Of a DNA stretch of 64,000 bases, positions 55,364 to 64,000 are shown in pieces (within the stretch, counting starts at the first letter, position 1; each line of letters starts with the position of its first letter). The notes beneath the pieces are model-generated. The model worked only from the letters and a program-made list of their open reading frames with translations. It did no database searches and was not told the DNA's origin. Source of the stretch: Kordia sp. (GTDB lineage: Bacteria > Bacteroidota > Bacteroidia > Flavobacteriales > Flavobacteriaceae). The position numbers were made by a program, and so were the translations under genes. The stretch covers positions 95,021-159,020 of the forward strand of contig NZ_JAKVBC010000008.1 of the NCBI RefSeq assembly GCF_022447245.1. Reading direction: 5' to 3'.

Positions 55364-56314
55364 ATGAGTAACACAAATTCATTATTTGGCGGAAGCGATA
55401 TGATGGGCGTATGTTATGCTCCCTACCACCAAGTCGTTTCTGTACCAAAATCATCTTACACCAAAGCAAATGTAGATGCCGATTTAAAAATTATCAGTGA
55501 TTTCAGTATGACATTTATTCGTACCTACACCGTATAAGGATGTCAACAACACCTACCAGAACTTTGTAAAAAGCACAATATAGGCATTGCTTTAGGAGCA
55601 TGGATTTTTCAAGGCGATAGTGCAAGCACACATGCAGAAATAGATACAGCACTTACCAAAGCAAATGCATATCCAGATATGGTAAAAGTCATTGTCATTG
55701 GTAATGAAGTAGATCTGGCTTCAAATAACTATACGCTTGCAGAAGTGGAGTCAGCTTTTAATTACGCAAAAACACAATTAGCCAGCTACCCAAAAATCAG
55801 TAATGTTCCTTTAACTATTTGTATGACAGGTGCTGGTCCAATGAGTCCTACTTGGTCAACATTACTGAGTATTATGCAAGACTATGCGTTTCTTACCATT
55901 TATCCTTGGTATGGACAAAAAGGGAATCACGAAAAAAATCCTAGTCAATTTCCAATGACTCCAGGTAATATTACAGGAAACATGCAGTATTCTTATGATA
56001 ACGGTATGGTACAAGCCATAAATGCTGGATTGGAAGTCGTCATAGCAGAAATTGGTTGGCCTAGCGCTGGTGATGATAATGCAGACACAAATTGGAAAGC
56101 TGAAGTCACCAATTTTAATGCTACCTGTAAATGGATAAACGGTTCAAATATATATAACAAATCTTTCATTACCATGTGGTTTGAAATGTTTGACGAACCA
56201 TGGAAAACAATAGAAGGCGCTTGGGGACCATATTGGGGAATATATGGTTCAGGTACTACTCCTAAAATAAAAACCGATAGTTCCAAAACAAAATTTACGA
56301 AGTGTAGTTGATTC
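55364..56314 (+). pseudogene. GH17-type beta-1,3-glucanase with one in-frame TAA
   Basis: ATG 55364 opens SLFGGSDMMGVCYAPYHQVV and runs to FIRTYTV, where TAA (55535-55537, codon 58) interrupts. The same frame continues GCQQHLPELCKKHNIGIALGAWI, then the acid/base Glu motif VIVIGNEVD and the nucleophile motif IAEIGWPSAG of GH17, to a normal stop. The lost codon is probably CAA (Gln), one C-to-T change. No signal peptide is seen. The role would be laminarin or other beta-1,3-glucan cleavage. It stands alone. Confidence 0.82.
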
Positions 56315-56489
56315 AATAATTACTACGTAAACTTACAATTAATAAAGCCTGAGTAAAAACTTAGGCTTTTTCTTTTCAAACAACTGCAATTCCCGAGCAA
56401 TCACCGAAAAATATTCGCCACTTGTCAAAAAATAGCTATATTGCATGATATTATGCGTGCATAATAAAAAGAATAATTCATTTTAATAG

Positions 56490-58556
<2,067 letters not shown>

Positions 58557-58559
58557 ATA

Positions 58560-59114
58560 ATGGATTTCGATTTCAATTTTGGATCTAGAGAACATCACGC
58601 AAAAAATGCGCTATGGTATGGAATTGGTTGTATCTTTTCTGCATTCTACTTTTTTGCTCCTACATTATTAACTTCCGAAACATCCTTGGTTGAACAAAAA
58701 GGAGAAGTCATTTATGTAAAAACTAGATATATTCCTGTTGAATCCAGAGGCGCAAAAAGTACCAAAGCTCGATTAGCAATTCGACTAGAAAATGATCCGA
58801 AATTTTATAGAATTCATAAAAATATAGGAAGTGATCGTTCTTATAAACTTTATGAGGATATTGAAAGAAGGCTTAAAAAATCAGGAAAAGCAAGTATTTG
58901 GATTCGAAAAAGTGAATTGAATGAAACAACACCTAAAGTATTTCAAATTGCCACAGGAATTGGAAATATTGTGTATGATATGGATGATGTAAAGTTTGAA
59001 CTGCGATTGCTGTTTCCACTTTCATTGTTGTGTGGACTTGTCTGCATAGGAGTGTATTTAAACTACAAGCGCCCTGAATTATTCCGTAAACTGAAAGAAA
59101 TATGGAACGAATAA
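58560..59114 (+). CDS. two-helix membrane protein, DUF3592-like
   Basis: A 184-residue product with membrane helices near residues 17-40 and 145-168, and a polar domain between them (GEVIYVKTRYIPVESRGAKSTKARLAIRLENDPKFYRIHKNIG). This layout is like DUF3592 / small bacterial NfeD-like proteins, but the match is loose. It starts four bases after fadH, so it is cotranscribed, and ends before a strong terminator. Function unknown. Confidence 0.65.
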   Translation: MDFDFNFGSREHHAKNALWYGIGCIFSAFYFFAPTLLTSETSLVEQKGEVIYVKTRYIPVESRGAKSTKARLAIRLENDPKFYRIHKNIGSDRSYKLYEDIERRLKKSGKASIWIRKSELNETTPKVFQIATGIGNIVYDMDDVKFELRLLFPLSLLCGLVCIGVYLNYKRPELFRKLKEIWNE

Positions 59115-59125
59115 ATTAGAAGAAT

Positions 59126-59166
59126 AAAAATCCGCAACGTTCAAAAAAGCATTGCGGATTTTTTTT
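59126..59166 (+). terminator. terminator of fadH operon
   Basis: AAAAATCCGCAA pairs perfectly with TTGCGGATTTTT, followed by a T-run. It lies 12 bases past the stop. Confidence 0.93.
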
Positions 59167-59210
59167 ATGATTTCGTTCTCAATTGCGAAGCAAAAAATCT
59201 AATATCTAAA

Positions 59211-60104
59211 TTAATAAACTGGCTCCACTGTATATCCTTGTTTTCTCAACAAATTAATCACACCTTGTTCACCAGGTAAATGTAAGGCTCCAACACCAAT
59301 AAATGCAGGTGCTTCTTTCGTAATATTTTCAATCAATGGAATCCAATTACGATTGCGTTGATCTACTAAACTTTCTTGAAAATCAGCTTCCAAACCTTGT
59401 TCTGTCATCACAGATAACAAACCTTCTAGGTCTTCGGCATTATAATATTTTGTCATTTCCTCAAAGCTTTTTTTACTTTCTTCCATTCCAGTTGTTGCCA
59501 TTTCTACTAATCATTTTAACTGTTCTTCATACGGAATTTTATCAAACACATTCATTTGATCTTCAATTGTTTCCAAGCCAATCACATCTTCTTCTTGTTC
59601 CTTGGCAATTTTCATAAACTCAGTCTCGTATGCAGTTCCATTATCACAAACAGCCATTTTTGAAGTCAAAGTTGCTGTAATTGCAAATGGTTTCATTGTG
59701 TTGAACATTTTTAAATTGATTCCAACTTGTTCTTTAAAAAAGTCAGAAAGTGTTTGGTAATCTTCTTCATTCATTAAACCTTGAATGGTTTTGCCTTCTT
59801 TCATAAAGATAAGCTTCATCATATTGGCTTGTAGTTTTGGGTCAGTCATATCAATTTCTAACACCAAACGATCGGTTTCATCAAATGCTTTTTTGAGTTT
59901 GTCAGTGTATTTATAATCACAGGTTAAGTGAATGGTTCCGTATAAATACGACGGTTTTTCAATACCATTTCCAGAAATTTTCCAGAGTAGTGAGTTTTCT
60001 AATTTTGGTGCTGCAGTACTCTTGCTTGCAGATTTGCTAGAATTACAACTACTGACAAATAATACTAGTACAGAAAGTACTAAAAGGGAAAGTTTTTTAT
60101 TCAT
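59211..60104 (-). pseudogene. TraB/GumN-family lipoprotein with one in-frame TGA
   Basis: A signal with lipobox (FVSSC) and the TraB/GumN pattern LLWKISGNGIEKPSYLYGTIHL open the frame. DRLVLEIDMTDPKL and GLETIEDQMNVFDKIPYEEQLK follow. TGA at 59513-59511 then interrupts, and the same frame goes on LVEMATTGMEESKKSF to NRNWIPLIENITKEAPAFIGVGALHLPGEQGVINLLRKQGY, the family C-terminus with its second conserved His. The total of 298 codons is normal. Both GxxH motifs are needed in the family, so the truncated form would be inactive. Confidence 0.85.
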
Positions 60105-60452
60105 AAATTAAGTTTAATGCGTACAAGAACGCTCTTTTTTTGTAAAGATACTAAAAATATATGCGTAGGGTTTGAGACAACACAGGAAGTCAATTAGAAA
60201 TGCTTGTATTAATTTTTTTTAGTATTTTAGATTAAAAATTCGATATTTGTAACTCACAAAAGCACAAAGCATAGAGGCATTGTTGAAGCTCTTCTTACAG
60301 AGCGACTGCCGAAAGCTTTACCTTTCACTTTTTTAAAAACAAATATAAAAAATAGCTGCAACGTCAGTATTTGTAAGTGTTTTTCTTATTTTGAAAACAC
60401 AAATAGAATAATAGTAATTTTAAGACAGTTTGACTTTATCACAAAATTAGAA
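60105..60452. other. gene-free gap upstream of the TraB gene
   Basis: AT-rich sequence upstream of the TraB-type gene. I see no gene, hairpin or clear promoter in it. Confidence 0.4.
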
Positions 60453-60690
60453 ATGACATTAGTAGTAGGAAGAATTACACAAAGGGAAATTAGAGTAGAT
60501 AGTGATTCTAAGATAACCACCCCAAATATTACTTCCTATCGGATTAGTATTTTTTTCTGGATTACTTAAAATGAAATTGCTACATTTGATTGGACATACT
60601 ACATGAGTTTATTTCATAACAGTGATTTGTTTGGCTCGCATAATATAATATACTCACAAAATAAGTTTGCAATAGTTTTATATAGAAACG
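60453..60690 (+). pseudogene. possible decayed gene
   Basis: A frame from ATG 60453 reads MTLVVGRITQREIRVDSDSK and stops after 37 codons. Another frame then carries FDWTYYMSLFHNSDLFGSHNIIYSQNKFAIVLY without a start. The two together look like a decayed protein of about 75 residues, but no family was recognised. Weak support. Confidence 0.3.
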
Positions 60691-60696
60691 ATTACA

Positions 60697-60732
60697 AAAA
60701 AAATAGCATGGATTTACCCATGCTATTTTTTA
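60697..60732. terminator. terminator of the T9SS-protein gene
   Basis: AAAAATAGCATGG and CCATGCTATTTTT (60699-60711 and 60718-60730) form a perfect 13-bp stem. On the minus strand it lies about 30 bases after the stop of the frame-restored sorting domain (60759). Confidence 0.88.
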
Positions 60733-60758
60733 TATCCGTTAGTATTATGTAACGAAAG

Positions 60759-63700
60759 CTAGTATTTGATAAATTTAAAATTCTTAATTCCTGTATCGGT
60801 ATTAATTTTTAAAATATAAGTTCCTTGTTGAAGTTGACTATATTGATATTTAAAGAAATTGTGTCATCATTTTTTGTCAAAATTTGTTGTCCAACAATAC
60901 TGTATATTGAAAGTTGTTTGATTTCTCTTTGTTCAATATTCTTTAGTAGTATACGCTCAGAATCATCGTCATATACCAATAGTATATCATTTAATGATTC
61001 TTCTGCGACACTCAGTGTTCCAGATTCTTGAAATACAATACTAAATCTTGTATCATCTACTGCTGCATCAAGCCAAATAGAAGCTTCTGAATTTGATAAA
61101 TTATAATACGTGTCATTATGAATATCTTTCAAGTATACAGTGACATCACTTGGGACATTCTCCATGTCATCAATACTAAATTCATACATTCCAGTATCCG
61201 TCACTTTGACTCCTAATGGAAGCTCTTGTGTATTATCAAATTGTGGAAGTGCTTGTATACTTAATTTGTCATTATTTAGTATCCAATATAACTCGTTTCT
61301 TTGATCTTCATAGGCTTTTGCATCATAACCTTTGTCGTAGGCTGTTGTTGTATTAGGATCATATCCCAAACCAATAATTCGCGTATGTTCTGCTGGTTCT
61401 TTAAAAGACAACCAAATCTTCATTCGATCATCTTCTGTTTCAGTAGTTGTTATATTTTTGGCAGCATTGCTTCTATAGAAAATAGTTGTACTATCAGATT
61501 CCTTAGAAAAAATTCTTTGTGCATTATTAAATACCAATGAACCACCATTATCAATAGTCACAAAGAATCCTTGACCAATGGTTATGTTTTTTGTAGGTCT
61601 GTCTTTACTCGCTACTCCATTTCCACTCGTGAGCCCTGAATTATCTGCAATGGCAGGAAGTGACATCATTAAATTATAAGTTGCATAACCGCCTTCATAA
61701 TCAACTAAATTATGACTACTGTTAGAAGTAAAATGTTCCCAAAAATATAATGTTCCATCTATCACAGATAAATTATCATTAATAAATTCGTCAGCATCTA
61801 TTGCTGACGGATATGGATTTCCTACTAAGAAATCATTATTAGCTGTTACGGTGTATGTGTAATTCCCATCATTTGGAATCCCTTTAAAAATGTATTCTTG
61901 CTCAGCACTTGCAATTCCAGACCCTTTCATAGTATATCCTCTACCTGGGCTTAAATTATCTGTTGGAGATAAAAAGTTCCATCCAGAATACTCTCCAGAA
62001 ACAGAATTAAAATCGTACAACCATCGATTACTTAATGTAATTGGCGTAGTAGATGGATTTGCATCTAAAGAAGTCGTGAAATTCACAACGCCGTTTGGCT
62101 CTTCCAAATAGCCTATTTGCCAATTTCCACCTCTGTTTACAGGTGAACTCCAATAGTTGTAATTATATAAATTTACAGTTCCTTGTTGTCTTACTCGCAA
62201 TTCGCCAATACCAGCATTGGAAGTTGTATTTGAATGATTTTGGATTAATTGTGCTTCTCCAAACAAATCAATAACTCCATCGACTACTACTTGGTCTTCT
62301 ATCTCTAGTAAAATGCCATCAGAAACAATAACAGTTCCACCATTTTCAACTTCTATTTCTCGTACATGTGCGTCAAAAGTTAATACACTAATAGCACCTG
62401 GTTTTACTGTAAACTTTAGACATTCATTAGTATCGTTAGGAGCATTTGCAGCACCAGAACCATTAAAAAAGGAAGTACCGTCCCACACAATTTGATCCAA
62501 ATAACGCAATGTAAAATAATCTCCATCTGTGAATGTTACACCTGTTATTGTAGCTGTATTGCCTACTAAAGTTGCATCGTAGGTCGTTGGAGAACTGAAA
62601 TCACTATTATTATCCACGGCTAATTGTAAAGGTTGGCAACTTTGTTTTCCTGATAAATCAACTCCTGTAATATCAAAAGTAACAGTAACAGTTCCCAAAT
62701 CATTAATTTTACTTACACGCCATTTTGAATTTAACTCTTCATAATAGCTTGTTGTATTTGTTGTAAAATCATACGTAGGATCTTTGGTTTCCTCTCCCCA
62801 AAATAAGAAGTCTCCACTAGAAAGAGTAGAAGGTGAGCTAATACGTACAATTCCTGTACCTCTAGAATCTGTATGATTTGTTCCGTCAGATGCTTGACCG
62901 ATTCCAGCAACATCGTGATCAAAATTTCCGTTTCCAGAATTATCTTGTGTATAAAAATCGTTGTTTGTAAGTCCAACATTATACTTCGCAGATAAATAGT
63001 TTGAAACAATGATGTGTTGTGCAGTATTGATGGTTTCCCCAAAAACGATAAATTCTGTAATAGAACCATTCCAGAATTCATTATATGTTTTTCCAAAATC
63101 ACGATCTGTAACATTTCCAATAGTTAAGAAGCTTTCTCCATTCCCATTCCCGTTTGCGGCATTATTAATGATTAAATTCCCATTAAACCAGCCTGAAAAA
63201 GAAGAATTGGTATATTGCGCATTTACAATAAAATCTGAATTCACGCTTGGACTTACAAAACAGTTAACACCACCTCCAAAATAGTGAAAGCTTGTAGCGC
63301 CGCATCTCGTATCAAAACCAATTGCTCTGTCATATCCAGAGTCATCATGCCCAAATAACTTTGAAAACGGACTGTTGGTCGCAGTATTGTGATCTGCAAC
63401 AGCAATTACAGTAATGTTTGGATGAACATTTGGACTGATATCATAAGCAACACGTAATTCATCATCACCCGAAAACTCTAACGTAGGATAGCTGTTTTTC
63501 AGATTGGTATTGAATTGTGGCTTTCTGTTATTAACTATTTGTATTGCATGGTTGTTATTTCCAGAAGCATCATTCCATTGTTGCAACACACTTCCAGAAG
63601 TGGAAACAGTGCTTCCCGCATCAGAAAAGTGATTAATATCTCTTAACCAAATATCTAATGTTGAAGATCCATCATTTGTACCAACACCTCCAGGTCCAGT

Positions 63701-63766
63701 TTGAGCAAAACAATTGAAGCTCATAGTAAAAAATATAAAAAAAAGTATTGGTAATAGATTTTTCAT
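60759..63766 (-). pseudogene. large secreted protein with frameshifted T9SS sorting domain
   Basis: The first 985 residues form one open frame (to 60809) with a signal peptide (FNCFAQ), a LamG-like part typical of flavobacterial surface proteins (LQQWNDASGNNNHAIQIVNNRKPQF, VAGIGQASDG) and a C-terminal segment ending KQLSIYSIVGQQILTKNDDTISLNI. There the frame changes. The shifted frame gives QYSQLQQGTYILKINTDTGIKNFKFIKY with stop 60759, the classic type A T9SS sorting end. One base near 60839-60856 separates the parts. Without the end, export through the type IX system should fail. The body is otherwise intact. Confidence 0.8.
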
Positions 63767-64000
63767 TTCTATAGTTTTTACATATAAAATTAATAGAATA
63801 ATATTTACTTTTTTTTATGAAGATTGATTTTCAATAAAAAATCGATAAAATACAATTTATTACCGATAAAATACTGTTCTAATCATTTATAATACAGAAT
63901 AAACCTTCAGCTTTGCCAGGGTGTAAGCTTCCCCATTTTTCAGACAGTTTAAAAATCAACTATTTTTGAATTATAAAGAAAAGCAGATTTAGTGAAGCTC
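63767..64000. other. gap at window end
   Basis: Only AT-rich sequence upstream of the T9SS-type gene; no gene is visible up to the window edge. Confidence 0.4.

Noticed and set aside
60300..60360. Small basic peptide (KKVKGKAFGSRSVRR) on the minus strand
   Set aside because: No start codon and no family match; similarity to the sequence at 30541 is limited to about 12 bases.

Overview
The window looks like chromosomal DNA of a marine member of the Flavobacteriaceae (Bacteroidota). It is AT-rich. Many proteins carry the short secretion signals ending in Ala-Gln, or the lipobox, that are typical of this group. It holds a T9SS-type secreted protein, a proteorhodopsin with its retinal-forming Blh enzyme, menaquinone rather than ubiquinone genes, TAnnTTTG promoter elements, and small precursor peptides with the Bacteroidota KKxLxLNKKxI leader. 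A Kordia-like genus is a plausible guess, but the sequence alone does not prove it.

Layout. 1-4 kb: guaC (cut by the window edge), a decayed TPR-type gene, an orphan Cys-rich precursor peptide, an RluA-family pseudouridine synthase and panB. 4.1-7.1 kb: a tight five-gene minus-strand operon headed by a BASS-family transporter. 7.1-9.7 kb: a broken membrane gene, an NTF2-like secreted protein and sdaA. 9.9-11.6 kb: divergent blh and proteorhodopsin. 12-13.9 kb: dnaK behind a candidate sigma-54 promoter. 14-19.2 kb: a DUF6569 protein, a wrecked HYR-type gene, recQ interrupted by one stop codon, and an esterase. 19.3-46.4 kb: the plus-strand menaquinone genes menI-menF-menD, menB, menA, menC and menE, interleaved with unrelated, mostly minus-strand genes (LamG lipoprotein, C1 peptidase, HxlR/hydrolase pair, DUF695-RraB protein, MG2-like protein, DUF3857/transglutaminase pair) and with a block of small, mostly broken plus-strand genes at 35.6-37.9 kb. 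46.5-51.2 kb: another precursor peptide, a VWA protein with a SusC-like N-terminus, and an acyl-CoA carboxylase beta subunit. 51.3-55.3 kb: a MarR-controlled redox operon followed by two pirins. 55.3-60.1 kb: a broken GH17 glucanase, a FadH-type reductase and a broken TraB-family lipoprotein. 60.7-63.8 kb: a large secreted protein whose T9SS sorting domain is out of frame.

Two themes stand out. First, the genes that make the quinone pool (men) and a light-driven proton pump (proteorhodopsin plus Blh) sit together with a quinone/redox-stress type operon whose MarR regulator seems to share one palindromic operator with the neighbouring pirin gene. Second, an unusually large share of genes carry a single lesion (seven in-frame stops and several one-base frameshifts, some in A/T runs) in otherwise well-kept reading frames. 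Nearly all housekeeping genes in the same window are intact. This is either active gene decay in accessory functions, sequence error, or (least likely) recoding. No rRNA, tRNA, CRISPR array or insertion sequence was recognised.
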